From contig CAYZWT010000012.1 in NCBI GenBank assembly GCA_964482225.1, positions 1-64,000 of the forward strand: a DNA stretch of 64,000 bases. Reading direction: 5' to 3'. Positions within the stretch are counted from its first letter, which is position 1. The number at the start of each line of letters is the position of its first letter. Below, piece by piece: positions 7,659-17,296 of the stretch. The notes beneath the pieces are model-generated. The model was not told the origin of the DNA, made no database searches, and was given only the letters and a program-made list of their open reading frames with translations. The position numbers and the translations under genes were made by a program. Source of the stretch: UBA1429 sp964482225. Its GTDB lineage: Bacteria > Chloroflexota > Anaerolineae > UBA1429.

Positions 7659-9380
7659 TTGACCAACGCGGAGCGCATCCCTGAACCGGCCACCGGGCAA
7701 CCACGGGGGGTTGCCGCTGCGAGTCGACCCTCTACGCCTACGCCCGAACCTACGCCATTGCGCGGCGATGTCGCCCTGGCCCAGGGGGTCCTGGCGGCGG
7801 GCGTCTCCCTGGTCACCGGCTACCCGGGCTCCCCCGCCACGGGCGTGTTCGACGCTCTGCTGGAGCTGGCGCCCTCGGACACGTATATCCACTGGGCGCC
7901 CAATGAAAAAGTGGCGATGGAGATGGCCATGGGCGCCTCGCTGGGCGGGCAGCGCGCCCTGGTGGTGCTCAAGAGCGTGGGGCTCAACATCGCCCTGGAC
8001 CCCCTGGCGACCTTTAGCTATTCCGGCTGCTTTGCGGGGCTGGTGATCCTGGTGGGCGACGACCCCCAGGGCTGGAGCTCGCAGAACGAGCAGGATTCGC
8101 GCTGGCTGGCGCGGGTGGCCGAGCTGCCGGTGATCGAGCCCACCGACGTGGGCCAGGCCGCCGGATTGATGGCCCAGGCGTTTGCCTGGTCGGAGGCGCG
8201 CCAACTGCCCGTCATCGTGCGCATCACCACAGGCCTGAGCCTGGATAGCGCCCCGGTCGAGCCGCCCTGGCGCCTGCCGCCGCCGGTGGGCGTGTTCCTG
8301 CGCAAGCGGGGCCGCTGGGTGGTGCTGCCCGACAATGTGGTGCGCCGCCGCCGCACATTGCACCGGCGCCTGCGCGAGCTGGCCCAAGACCTGGAGCGCT
8401 CGCCCTATGACCGCGCCGGCGGCCAGGGGCGGTTGGGCGTGCTGGCCGTGGGCCATGCCTGGGCCAAACTGACGCGGCTGTTGGGCGCCGAGGCGCCGTT
8501 GAGCGTCCTTGGCCTGAGCAGCGTGTGGCCCCTGCCCGAGGAGAGCCTGGCCCGCTGGCTGGCGCCCTTGGAGCGCCTGCTGGTGGTCGAGGAGGGTGGG
8601 GCGTTCGTCGAGCAAGAGCTGCGCGCCCTGATCCAACGGCGCGGCCTCGCCATCGTCGTGCTGGGCCGCCAGGATCGCGCCATGCCGGAAGAGGGCGAAC
8701 TGAGCAACGCCGCCCTGGCGGCCGGGCTACAGGCCCTGGCGCCGGGGCTGGCCCTGCCCCCCACAAAGGAGCAAACCCGCGCCATGCCCAGCAAGACCCC
8801 TCTGTGCGCGGGCTGCGGCTATTGGCCCGTGATGGAGGCCCTGGCCGCCGAGATGGAGGCGCGCGGAGGCCGCCAGCGCCATATCGTCGTGGGCGAGACA
8901 GGCTGCATGGTGCGCGGCGACCTGCCCCCGCTAGAGCTGTTCGATGTCAAGTATTCCCTGGGGGCCAGCCTGGGGCTCGGCCTGGGCCTGGCGCTGGCGG
9001 GCAGCCGCAGCCGCACCCGGCCCCGCGTGGTGGCCCTGGTGGGCGATTCGGCCTTTTTCCACACCAACCTGAACGCCCTGCCCCAGATCGTGCAGGCGGG
9101 CGCGTCGATGACCGTCATCGTGCTGGACAACCGGGTGACGGCGCTGACCGGCGGGCAGGCCCACCCGGGCACGCCCCAGGATGAGCGGGGCGCCCTGCGA
9201 GCCAGCGCCGATATCGCCGCCGTGCTGCGCGCCTATGGCATCGAGCCCGCCACGGTGAGCGCCGAGGAGCCCGACGAGCTGCGCGCGGCCCTGGCCGCCG
9301 CCCTGGCGGCCCCGGGGCCTGCCTTTGTGCTGGCCGACGCGCCCTGCCCGCGCTACCCCACAGGAGAACAGTCCCCGTGA
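7659..9380 (+). CDS. Indolepyruvate ferredoxin oxidoreductase alpha subunit-like protein lacking the ferredoxin domain
   Basis: A 573-residue thiamine-diphosphate enzyme subunit. The N-terminal ~200 residues are the pyruvate-ferredoxin oxidoreductase domain (VTGYPGSPAT, WAPNEKVAMEMAMGAS, SSQNEQDSRWLARVAELPV). The C-terminal ~190 residues are the ThDP-binding domain (LCAGCGYWP, GETGCM, GDSAFFHTNL). Typical IorA continues into a C-terminal 4Fe-4S ferredoxin domain, which is absent here: the protein stops at PRYPTGEQSP. No beta subunit (IorB) is in the window. The start is TTG at 7659. The stop overlaps the SbcD start by 4 bases. Confidence 0.8.
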   Translation: MTNAERIPEPATGQPRGVAAASRPSTPTPEPTPLRGDVALAQGVLAAGVSLVTGYPGSPATGVFDALLELAPSDTYIHWAPNEKVAMEMAMGASLGGQRALVVLKSVGLNIALDPLATFSYSGCFAGLVILVGDDPQGWSSQNEQDSRWLARVAELPVIEPTDVGQAAGLMAQAFAWSEARQLPVIVRITTGLSLDSAPVEPPWRLPPPVGVFLRKRGRWVVLPDNVVRRRRTLHRRLRELAQDLERSPYDRAGGQGRLGVLAVGHAWAKLTRLLGAEAPLSVLGLSSVWPLPEESLARWLAPLERLLVVEEGGAFVEQELRALIQRRGLAIVVLGRQDRAMPEEGELSNAALAAGLQALAPGLALPPTKEQTRAMPSKTPLCAGCGYWPVMEALAAEMEARGGRQRHIVVGETGCMVRGDLPPLELFDVKYSLGASLGLGLGLALAGSRSRTRPRVVALVGDSAFFHTNLNALPQIVQAGASMTVIVLDNRVTALTGGQAHPGTPQDERGALRASADIAAVLRAYGIEPATVSAEEPDELRAALAAALAAPGPAFVLADAPCPRYPTGEQSP

Positions 9381-10654
9381 CGATGCGCTTTCTCCACGCC
9401 GCCGATATCCACCTGGGCAACCGCCAGTACGACAATGCCGAGCGCATGGCCGATTTCAGCCGCGCCTTTCGCGACATGCTCAGGGACGCCCTGGATGCGC
9501 GGGTCGAGTTGGTGCTGCTGGCGGGCGATCTCTTTCACAAGCGCGACGTAGAGCCCAGAACCTTTGTGCAGGCAGCCATGCTGTTCGAGCGGCTCAAAGC
9601 GCAGGGCATCCCGGTGCTGGCGATCCAGGGCAACCACGAGGGTTCGGCCTACCGCGAGGCGTTCACCTGGCTCGATGGCCTGGCCGAACTGGGGCTGGTG
9701 CGGGTGTTGAGCGCCGCCTACCACGACGGCCAGATGGTTGTGGCACCCTATGATGACGGCGTCAAGGCCGGGGCCTACTATGACATCGGCGACGTGCGCG
9801 TCTATGGCCTGCGCTATGCCGGCGCCAGCACCGCGCGGGTGGTGGCCGACCTGAGCGACGCCCTGGCCCGTATGGAGGGCCCCCGCCCTGCCTACTCGAT
9901 CCTGATGCTCCACGCCGGATTGGAGGGCATCCTGGATCAGTATGCCGGCACCCTCTCCCGTGAGAATCTAGAGGCCCTGCGCCCGCACGTGGATTATGTC
10001 GCGCTGGGCCACATTCACAAGCCGTTCTGCCAGGACGACTGGCTCTACAACCCGGGCTCGCTGGAGAACAACAGCGTAGACGAGGCCCAGTGGTCGGAGC
10101 GGGGCTACTATCTGGTAGACGTCCACCCCGGGGCGACGCCCTGCCACACGGCGACCCTGTACAACAGCCGGCGCCGCCGGGTGCTGCGCCATGCCTTTGC
10201 CGTGGACCCCTACGAGACCCCCGAAGCCCTGTATGACGCCCTGCTGCGCGACCTGGAGGGCCTGCCCAGGCGCGACGACCGCCCCGTGTTCGAGCTGCGG
10301 CTCACCGGCGTGCTGAACATGAACCGCAACGATCTGGACATGCGCCGCATCGAGGATCTGGCCGTGGGCCAGGTGGCGCCCCTGGTCATCCAGCTTCAGG
10401 ATCTCACCGCAAGCAATCAATACGAGATCCGCACCGATCAGGAACAGCCGCGTGAAGAGATCGAGCGCCAGGTGCTGCGCGAGCTGCTGGAAAACGACGT
10501 GCGCCGCCGCGCCCAGAGCGCGCGCTGGGCCGAGCTGGCGCTGCGGCTCAAACAGATGGCCCTGGCCCGCAGCCACCCCACCGAGGTGATCGGCGAATTG
10601 CGCGCGTTCCGCTCTGCCCTGGGTGAAGCGGCTGGCGAGGAGACCCCATGCTGA
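9377..10654 (+). CDS. sbcD: DNA repair exonuclease SbcD/Mre11
   Basis: A 425-residue metallophosphoesterase, the nuclease partner of SbcC in processing DNA ends and hairpins. Metal-binding motifs in order: HAADIHLG (residues ~7-14), LLAGDLFHKRD (~50-60), IQGNHEG, MLHAGLEG and LGHIHKPF. The start is GTG 9377 after AGGAGA, with ATG 9383 as alternative. It overlaps the upstream oxidoreductase gene by 4 bases and the downstream sbcC by 7, indicating tight translational coupling. Confidence 0.93.
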   Translation: MTMRFLHAADIHLGNRQYDNAERMADFSRAFRDMLRDALDARVELVLLAGDLFHKRDVEPRTFVQAAMLFERLKAQGIPVLAIQGNHEGSAYREAFTWLDGLAELGLVRVLSAAYHDGQMVVAPYDDGVKAGAYYDIGDVRVYGLRYAGASTARVVADLSDALARMEGPRPAYSILMLHAGLEGILDQYAGTLSRENLEALRPHVDYVALGHIHKPFCQDDWLYNPGSLENNSVDEAQWSERGYYLVDVHPGATPCHTATLYNSRRRRVLRHAFAVDPYETPEALYDALLRDLEGLPRRDDRPVFELRLTGVLNMNRNDLDMRRIEDLAVGQVAPLVIQLQDLTASNQYEIRTDQEQPREEIERQVLRELLENDVRRRAQSARWAELALRLKQMALARSHPTEVIGELRAFRSALGEAAGEETPC

Positions 10655-13368
10655 TCCGTAGCGTGCATCTGGAGAATTTCAAGAGCTACGAGCAGGCCAC
10701 CGTCCACTTTATGGAGGGCACCAACGCCATCGTGGGGCGCAATGGCGCCGGCAAGAGCAGCCTGGTGGAGGCCATCGGCTATGCCCTGTTCGACTACACC
10801 AGCGCCTCCAGGCAGGGCGACCTGCTGCGCGAGGGGGCGTCGTCGGGGCGCGTCGTCGTGCGCTTTTTCTCGTCGTACGACGAGCGCGAGTACGAGGTGG
10901 AGCGCGTCTTTGGCAAGAACGGCACCACGCGGCACCGCATCTTTGATGGCGAAAACCAGGGTGTGGTGCTGGCGGAGAGCGTCAGCGAGGTGCGCCAGTG
11001 GCTACGCGAGCACCTGGGCATCGAGCGCGACGCCAGCACCGACGACCTCTTTCGCAACACCATCGGCGTGCCCCAGGGCAGCTTTACCGCGCCCTTTTTG
11101 CTGGCGGCGGGCGAGCGCAAGCGCATCTTTGACCCCCTCTTGCAGGTGGACGAGTACGAGCGCGCCTTTCAGAACCTGCGCGAGACGGGTCGCTACCTGG
11201 GCGACCAACTGGCCGCGCTAGAGCAAGAGATCGCCCGCCTGGAAGGCCAGATCGAGCAGCTCCCCCGCCATCAGGAAGAGCTGGCCGAGGTCGCTGCCGC
11301 CATCGAGGCGCTGACGGCTCAGGCCCAGGCATTGGAGGCCGCCCTGCGGGCGGCCCGCGCCGCGCTGCGCGAGCTGGACCAGGCCGAGCAGGCCGTGCGC
11401 CAGGCCGAAAAGGCCCACGCCGACGCGGGCTATCAGGTGCAAGCCGCCGAGGGAGAGCGCCGCCAGGCCCAGGATGCCTTGGACGAGGCCGCGCGCGCCC
11501 GCGAGCAGGTGGCCGCCGCCGAGCCGGGCTACCGCGCCTATCTGGCCGCTGAGGAGCGCCTGCGCACGCTGGAGGCCGAACGCACGGCGCGAGATCGCGC
11601 CCGGCGCGCCCGCGACCAGGCCGCGCTGGAGCAAACGCGGCTGGCCGCCCAGCAGAGCCAGGCGCGCCAGGCCCTGGATGCTATTCAGCAGGCCGCCATC
11701 CGGCTGGATGCCCTGCGCCCCCAGGCTGAGGAGCAGCAGCGGCTCGATGCCCGGCTGGATGAGGCCCGGATGCAGGCGCAGCTCTTGCCCGAGGCCCAGC
11801 GCCAGGCCCAGGCCGCCCAAGCCGCCATTGACGAGGCCCAGGCCAGGCTGGAGCGCATCCTCGCGGGCCTGCAACGTGCCGGCGCCCTGGAAAACGAACT
11901 GGCCCAGATCGAGGGCGACCAAGAGGCCCTGGCCGAGCGCGAGCGCCAGCGCCAGGGCGAGCGCAGCGCCATGCAGGCCGAGCTGGCGCGCATACACGAG
12001 CAGAGCGAGGCCCTGGCCAGGGGCGAGGGCGCCCGTTGTCCCACCTGTGAAGCCGAGCTGACCCCGGCCCATCGCCAGGAGTTGTTGGAGCGCAACCGTC
12101 AACGCACCCAAGAGCTGCAAAGCGCGCTGGCAGAGGCCGACCGGGAGATCAAGACTGCAACGCAGCAACGGGCGCAAGCCCAAAAGCGCGCGGGAGAACT
12201 GGGACGCACCCTGCGCAATCTCCCCACAGAGGAGAATCGCCAAGAGCAACAGCAGCAGATCGAGCGCAGCATCCAGGCCCTGGCCGAACAGCAGGCCCGC
12301 ATCGCCGAGCTGACGACCTGGGCCGAGAGTGCGCAGTCGCTCTCCAAACAGCTCCAGGCACTGGGCGACCCCCTCTCCGAGGCGCGGGTGCTGGCGGCCC
12401 GGGTGAGCGAGCGCGAGGGCCGCCAGGCAGAGCTGGCCCGGCTGGACCGGGCCGTCGCCGACCTGGATGGCAAGCTGGCGCAGCTCGAGACGCAGGTCGA
12501 GCAGTACGTCTATCTGGACGAGGCCCTGGGCCAAGCCCGCCAGGCCCTGGCGCAGCACCGCCCCCAGCACGACATTTACCTGACGCGCATCGAGACGGCC
12601 CGCCAGTACGAGACCCGCCAGGCGCGGCTGGCCCAGGCGTCTCAGAACCTCGCGTCCCGACAGGAGCAGTTGGCCGCCGCTGAGGCGATGCTGCAACGCG
12701 CCCAGGAGGGCTATGACGCCCAGGGCCACGCCCAGGCGCGCCTGCGTGTGGAGGCCCTGAGCAGCGAGGCCACCCGCGTGCGCACCGAGCTGGCCAGCCG
12801 CAACGAGCGCCGGGCCGCGCTGGAACAAGAGATCGGGCGGCTGGAGGGACTGCAAACCACCCTGCACGAGCGCCTGGCGGCCCGCGACGAGACCCAGGGG
12901 CTCCAACGCTTGCTGGAGGAGATGCGCGCCCTGCTGCACCAGGCGGGCCCCTATATCACCCAGCAACTCGTGGCCCGCATCTCGCATCAGGCATCGGGCT
13001 TTTTCTGCGACATCATGAACGACTATACCGGCCGGCTGACCTGGTCGGAGGACTATGATCTCTCGCTCGAAGTCAATGGCCGCATGCGTGGCTTTCAGCA
13101 GCTTTCGGGCGGCGAACAGATGAGCGCCGCCCTGGCCCTGCGCCTGGCCCTGTTGCGCCACCTCTCCAACATTGATGTGGCCTTTTTCGACGAGCCCACC
13201 GCCCACCTGGACCCCGAGCGGCGCGATGGCCTGGCCGAAAAGATCATGCAGGTCAAGGGGTTCAGCCAGTTGTTCGTCATCAGCCACGATGACACCTTTG
13301 AGCGCGCCGCCCAGAGCTATCTGCGGGTGGTCAAAGAGGACGGCGCCAGCCGGGTGGAGGCAGCCTAG
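10648..13368 (+). CDS. sbcC: DNA repair ATPase SbcC/Rad50
   Basis: A 906-residue SMC-like ATPase that works with SbcD. The N-terminal ATPase lobe has Walker A GRNGAGKSS (residues ~31-39). Long Gln/Ala/Glu-rich coiled coils follow, interrupted by the zinc hook CPTC (Cys464 and Cys467). The C-terminal lobe has the signature LSGGEQMSAALALRLAL and Walker B VAFFDEPTAHLDPE. The length suits a bacterial/archaeal Rad50. The next gene, nurA, begins 1 base after the stop, which resembles the archaeal Mre11-Rad50-NurA-HerA order. Confidence 0.94.
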   Translation: MLIRSVHLENFKSYEQATVHFMEGTNAIVGRNGAGKSSLVEAIGYALFDYTSASRQGDLLREGASSGRVVVRFFSSYDEREYEVERVFGKNGTTRHRIFDGENQGVVLAESVSEVRQWLREHLGIERDASTDDLFRNTIGVPQGSFTAPFLLAAGERKRIFDPLLQVDEYERAFQNLRETGRYLGDQLAALEQEIARLEGQIEQLPRHQEELAEVAAAIEALTAQAQALEAALRAARAALRELDQAEQAVRQAEKAHADAGYQVQAAEGERRQAQDALDEAARAREQVAAAEPGYRAYLAAEERLRTLEAERTARDRARRARDQAALEQTRLAAQQSQARQALDAIQQAAIRLDALRPQAEEQQRLDARLDEARMQAQLLPEAQRQAQAAQAAIDEAQARLERILAGLQRAGALENELAQIEGDQEALAERERQRQGERSAMQAELARIHEQSEALARGEGARCPTCEAELTPAHRQELLERNRQRTQELQSALAEADREIKTATQQRAQAQKRAGELGRTLRNLPTEENRQEQQQQIERSIQALAEQQARIAELTTWAESAQSLSKQLQALGDPLSEARVLAARVSEREGRQAELARLDRAVADLDGKLAQLETQVEQYVYLDEALGQARQALAQHRPQHDIYLTRIETARQYETRQARLAQASQNLASRQEQLAAAEAMLQRAQEGYDAQGHAQARLRVEALSSEATRVRTELASRNERRAALEQEIGRLEGLQTTLHERLAARDETQGLQRLLEEMRALLHQAGPYITQQLVARISHQASGFFCDIMNDYTGRLTWSEDYDLSLEVNGRMRGFQQLSGGEQMSAALALRLALLRHLSNIDVAFFDEPTAHLDPERRDGLAEKIMQVKGFSQLFVISHDDTFERAAQSYLRVVKEDGASRVEAA

Positions 13369-13369
13369 C

Positions 13370-14551
13370 ATGTTGAGCCTACCCCACGTGATCCAGGCAT
13401 TGCGCGCCAAGCGAGAGGCATTTCTCGATTACGACGGCGCCCGATTAGAGATGCGCGACCGCTACGGCGAGTACGTGCATGAGCTGGCCTCCGGGAGCTA
13501 TGCCGCTATCCGCAACCAGCTCAAGGATATCGCCAAGCCCGGGGCGCTGCCCACCGCCGAACGTATCCAGGGCAGCGCTGTGGTGCGCCCCTTTGCGCCG
13601 CGCTGGGCCCACCACCAGGAGGCGCGGGCCTGGGCCATCCGGCGGCTCCAGGGCGTGCCCACCTATGCCATTGATGGCTCCCAGATCACGCCCGATCCCA
13701 GCCTGGCCCTGCCCGTGGGGGCCGTCCAGATCGGCTGGTTCGAGAACCCCCACGATGGCGAGAGCCGTTACGTCAAGGACATCCTGTTCGAGGTGCTGCC
13801 CCCCGACGAGTTGATGCCCGACCAGGTCGAGCGCCAGGCCTTTCCCGACCAACTGGTGAACGCCCGGCGCTTTGAGCTCGAGTGCCGGCAGCTTGCCGCC
13901 TATATGCGCGCCAACGCCGGGGCCGCCGTCAAGCCCGTCTGCTTTTTCGATGGCTCGCTGGTGATCTCTTTTGCCGCCCAGATGCGCGTCCCCATGCAGC
14001 GGCGCTATATCGGCGGCATCCTGGACCTGCTCAACGCCTCGGAAGAGAGCCGCGTCCCGCTGGTGGGGTATATTGATACCTCTTATGCCACCGACCTGGT
14101 CTCCATGCTGAGATGGCTGCACAAGGATGTCCAGCCGCCCCGCCTGAGCGATGGCGGGCTGTTGCGGCCCTTGATGAAATGGGGCGACCGCACCGAGGCG
14201 TTCCAGTGCGCCCGTGACGACCGCCTCTTTGAAGAGTCCCCCGATCTGGACTATTATGGGCGCGTGCATTTCCTGTATCTCAAGACAACGACGACCAACG
14301 CCCCGGTGCGCCTGGATCTGCCCGCCTGGCTGCTGGAGGATGGCATTCTGGAATCGGTGCTGGATATCGTGCGGGCCGAGTGCATCGTGGGCATCGGCTA
14401 TCCCTACGCCATCGAGACCGCCGACGCCGTGGCCGTCATCAGCATGCAGGATCGCGAGCGTTTCTACCGCGTCTTTCAAGAGTTTGCCCAGGAGAACCGC
14501 CTGAGCTGGAGCTATTCGCGCAAGGCCCAGAGCAAGAGGGGCCGCCGCTAG
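13370..14551 (+). CDS. nurA: NurA domain nuclease
   Basis: A 393-residue 5'-3' nuclease of the NurA family, partner of the HerA translocase. Likely metal-binding aspartates lie in YAIDGSQI (~residue 100), VCFFDGSLVIS (~190) and VGYIDTSYA (~230), and VHFLYLKT lies in the C-terminal part. The open frame extends upstream inside sbcC, but ATG 13370 directly after the sbcC stop is the natural start. The C-terminus is basic (SRKAQSKRGRR). HerA is encoded two genes downstream. Confidence 0.88.
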   Translation: MLSLPHVIQALRAKREAFLDYDGARLEMRDRYGEYVHELASGSYAAIRNQLKDIAKPGALPTAERIQGSAVVRPFAPRWAHHQEARAWAIRRLQGVPTYAIDGSQITPDPSLALPVGAVQIGWFENPHDGESRYVKDILFEVLPPDELMPDQVERQAFPDQLVNARRFELECRQLAAYMRANAGAAVKPVCFFDGSLVISFAAQMRVPMQRRYIGGILDLLNASEESRVPLVGYIDTSYATDLVSMLRWLHKDVQPPRLSDGGLLRPLMKWGDRTEAFQCARDDRLFEESPDLDYYGRVHFLYLKTTTTNAPVRLDLPAWLLEDGILESVLDIVRAECIVGIGYPYAIETADAVAVISMQDRERFYRVFQEFAQENRLSWSYSRKAQSKRGRR

Positions 14552-14678
14552 AGGCAATTGGAGCGCGGGCACGACGCACTGAAGAGTTGCACGATGCGCC
14601 TCGGCTCACCACGGCAAGGTGAGTGCCCATGTGCATCGCGCACCATTGAGGATGAAAATGAGGCGCGATGCCCGCATT

Positions 14679-14786
14679 GGGTAGCCACGGGGGGCTACCC
14701 CTACAAGTTGCGTCGCGCGGCGTGAAAGATAGAGGCGCACCCCTGTGGGTGCCCGCGCCAGAGGTAGGCGGCCCCCCGTGGCCGCC
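14679..14786. repeat. Three consecutive palindromic hairpins between nurA and the HAS-like gene
   Basis: GGGTAGCC/GGCTACCC (14679-14686 and 14693-14700), GCACCC/GGGTGC (14737-14742 and 14747-14752) and GGCGGCC/GGCCGCC (14767-14773 and 14780-14786) follow one another in the 263-base gap. Their look, with CCCCTAC flanks, recalls dispersed intergenic palindromes; related ones occur at 17135-17215 and 45544-45562. Confidence 0.5.
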
Positions 14787-14814
14787 CACGTGCATCGTCT
14801 TGGAGTAGCTAGCC

Positions 14815-15402
14815 ATGTACATCGGCAAGATCGTGAACGCGAGTTCCCATGTGGATTATGTCTGCCAGGTCTACGGCCCCGGCGAGGCCGAGCAGATCCC
14901 TGCGCCCCTGGACTATGGGTTCGGCGCCTTTATCGGGATCGAGCAGGAGGACGGCGGCCTGCTGGTGGGCCTGATCGCCAACACCATGCTGCTGAACCCC
15001 GAGTTCGGCAACCTGGGGCCGCGCCTCTCGCCCCAGGACGAGCTGGCCGTCTTTTCGCCCGATTACCTGGCCGAGCAGGCGACCCTGGTCGCCATCACCG
15101 TCATCGGGGCCATGCCCGCCGAGGGGCCGGTGCTGCAGGGGGTGCCGCCCGTGTCGGCCTGCATTGATGCGCGGGTGCGCCGCCTCACCGATGCCGAGGT
15201 GCGGGCCTTTCACGTCTGCGGCGGGCGCTTTCAGTTGGGCTATATGGCGCTCTTGCAGGGCATGCAGTCGAACCCGCTGATCCCGCCCCTGCTCCTACAG
15301 GTGACCCATGACCTGATGGGCCGCTTCCCCGAGCAGGCCAGCCGCCTGGCGATCCTGCGCTGCAACCTGGCCTGGCGCGCCGCCGTGCTGCCCGCCGGCT
15401 GA
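14815..15402 (+). CDS. HAS-barrel-like protein encoded with HerA
   Basis: A 195-residue cytoplasmic protein with no domain that I recognise with certainty. The N-terminal 100 residues (MYIGKIVNASSHVDYVCQV, then FGAFIGIEQEDGGLLVGLIA) have the short beta-strand pattern of the HAS barrel that precedes the ATPase domain in HerA. The C-terminal half is helical. It ends 11 bases before herA and follows nurA, so it may be an accessory or adaptor subunit of the HerA-NurA complex; that role is inferred from position and fold-like pattern only. Confidence 0.55.
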   Translation: MYIGKIVNASSHVDYVCQVYGPGEAEQIPAPLDYGFGAFIGIEQEDGGLLVGLIANTMLLNPEFGNLGPRLSPQDELAVFSPDYLAEQATLVAITVIGAMPAEGPVLQGVPPVSACIDARVRRLTDAEVRAFHVCGGRFQLGYMALLQGMQSNPLIPPLLLQVTHDLMGRFPEQASRLAILRCNLAWRAAVLPAG

Positions 15403-15413
15403 GGAGGAACACG

Positions 15414-17087
15414 ATGCTGGATACCGTGCCCATCGGCACCACCAAGGGCCCTGGCGAGACGCCCCACGAGTATGTCTTTGTCGCCGCCGACCCGGAGCAA
15501 CGGGTCAAGTACGGCGAGTTTGTCTATTACGAGACCACCGTCGAGGGCGCCCGTCGCGACATCCTGGGGCGCGTCAGCGCCCGGGTGCCGCTGCGCCTCT
15601 ACCCCGATACCTTTCTCGCCGATCCAACCGTGCCCCCCCAGGAGGTGGCCGACCTGCTGGGCTATGAGCACGAGCCACACGAGCTCTTTCAGATCACCGT
15701 GACCATCCTGGGCTACTATGACCCTGTCATGGGCTTTGTAAACCCCCGGGTGCCGCCCCCCTCGGGCACGCCCATCCACATCGCCTCGGATGCCATGCTG
15801 GGCGAGGTGCTCTGCAAGCTGCAACCCGAGGCCCTGGGCGCCGTGCACATCGGCTCGCTGCTCAGCCGGAGCCGCGACGCTGTGCCCATCGTGCTGGATG
15901 CGCGCGGGTTCACCAGCACCCACATGGCCATCATCGCCTCCACCGGCTCGGGCAAGAGCTATCTGGCGGGGGTGGTGCTGGAGGAACTGATGCGCCCGTA
16001 CAACCGGGCCGCCGTGCTGGTGATTGACCCCCACGCCGAGTACGACACCCTGCGAGAGATGCAGGGCCACCCGGCGTTCGCCGAGGGCGGCTATGCCCCC
16101 GAGGTCAAGATCGTGCGCCCCAGCGATATCCATGTGCGGGTGTCGTCGCTGGAGCTGGCCGACCTGCGCTATCTGCTGCCCAACCTGTCGGAGCGCATGC
16201 ACTTTTTGCTGGGCCAGGCCTATGGCCGCGTGCGGCGCAAGTATGGCGACAAGTGGAACCGGGGCCAGCTCAAGGTCGAGATCCGCGCGGGCTTGCGGGG
16301 CGAGGCCGTCACCGACCCCGAGGCGGATGGCGACGAAGACCCCACCGTGGGCGCCCTGATCTGGCGCGTGGGCCAGGTGTTGGAGCAATCGCCCATCTTT
16401 GACGACAACCGCAACCTGCCGCTGACGAGCCTGCTGCGCCCGGGCCAGTGCACCATCCTGCAACTCAACGAGATCCCCGACCGCGAGCAGCAGATCATCG
16501 TGGCGACGCTTTTGCGCCGCCTGAACCAATCGCGCATGGATACGGTGCGCGGGCGCGCCCATCCCGACGACGAGGACTATATCCCTTACCCGGCCTTTGT
16601 CCTGATCGAGGAGGCCCACAACTTTGCGCCCGCCAACGCCGACCTGGTGACCACGGGCATCCTCAAGCAGATCCTCTCCGAGGGGCGCAAGTTTGGCGTC
16701 TCGGTGGGGCTGATCAGCCAGCGGCCCGGCAAGCTGGATAGCGACGTGCTCTCGCAGTGCATGACCCAGTGCATCATGCGCATCGTCAACCCCATTGACC
16801 AGGCGCGGGTGGCCGAGAGCGTCGAATCGGTGGGCCGCGACCTGCTCTCCGAGTTGCCCGCCCTGAGCAAGGGCCAGGTGATCGTGGCGGGGGCCTCGGT
16901 CAACACGCCGGTGCTGGTGCAGGTGCGCCAGCGGCTGACGCGGCACGGCGCCGAGGACCTGAATGCGCCGGAAGAGTGGCGCAAGTACTTTTCCGAGGAT
17001 GCCCTGTTCCAGCGCGAGCGGGACAACGCCCGCCCGCCCGACTCGCCGCCCCGCTCCGACGATCCGTTCGAGCGGCTGTTCGACTGA
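15414..17087 (+). CDS. herA: HerA-type hexameric DNA translocase/helicase
   Basis: A 557-residue ATPase of the FtsK/HerA superfamily that feeds DNA ends to NurA. An N-terminal HAS-barrel region (~1-150) precedes Walker A STGSGKSYLAG (residues ~178-188), VLVIDPHAEYD, Walker B FVLIEEAHNF (~397-406) and SVGLISQRPGKLDSDVLSQC near the C-terminal end. The ribosome site is GAGGAAC. It is the last gene of the DNA-end-processing set sbcD-sbcC-nurA-HAS-herA. Confidence 0.9.
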   Translation: MLDTVPIGTTKGPGETPHEYVFVAADPEQRVKYGEFVYYETTVEGARRDILGRVSARVPLRLYPDTFLADPTVPPQEVADLLGYEHEPHELFQITVTILGYYDPVMGFVNPRVPPPSGTPIHIASDAMLGEVLCKLQPEALGAVHIGSLLSRSRDAVPIVLDARGFTSTHMAIIASTGSGKSYLAGVVLEELMRPYNRAAVLVIDPHAEYDTLREMQGHPAFAEGGYAPEVKIVRPSDIHVRVSSLELADLRYLLPNLSERMHFLLGQAYGRVRRKYGDKWNRGQLKVEIRAGLRGEAVTDPEADGDEDPTVGALIWRVGQVLEQSPIFDDNRNLPLTSLLRPGQCTILQLNEIPDREQQIIVATLLRRLNQSRMDTVRGRAHPDDEDYIPYPAFVLIEEAHNFAPANADLVTTGILKQILSEGRKFGVSVGLISQRPGKLDSDVLSQCMTQCIMRIVNPIDQARVAESVESVGRDLLSELPALSKGQVIVAGASVNTPVLVQVRQRLTRHGAEDLNAPEEWRKYFSEDALFQRERDNARPPDSPPRSDDPFERLFD

Positions 17088-17134
17088 GGCCGGGGCCCGC
17101 GCAGAGAGCACAGAGCGTCGAGAGCCGAGACGAT

Positions 17135-17215
17135 GGGCGAACACAAGGCTCGCCCCTACCAACAAACGTAGTAAAGTGCATTAAACAGGTAGGGGCAAGC
17201 ATGCCTCGCCCCTAC
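17135..17215. repeat. Paired intergenic palindromes with GCCCCTAC ends
   Basis: GGGCGA (17135-17140) pairs with TCGCCC (17150-17155). Then GTAGGGGC (17189-17196) pairs with GCCCCTAC (17208-17215) around a near-palindromic core containing GCATGC. Both carry the same CGCCCCTAC edge, as expected of copies of one dispersed repeat. Confidence 0.55.
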
Positions 17216-17296
17216 GCCAGCAGGGCCAAAGCTCATCAGGATTGTATGCCCATGAGCGCCGCCCATCAATCAAAACTTTCGCCAGAGGGAGCTTGT

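Noticed and set aside
11218..13410. 730-residue open frame on the minus strand
   Set aside because: It is antisense to sbcC; high GC makes long shadow frames, and its Leu/Gly/Gln-rich product has no domain.
15240..17165. 641-residue open frame on the minus strand
   Set aside because: It is antisense to herA, without recognisable motifs.
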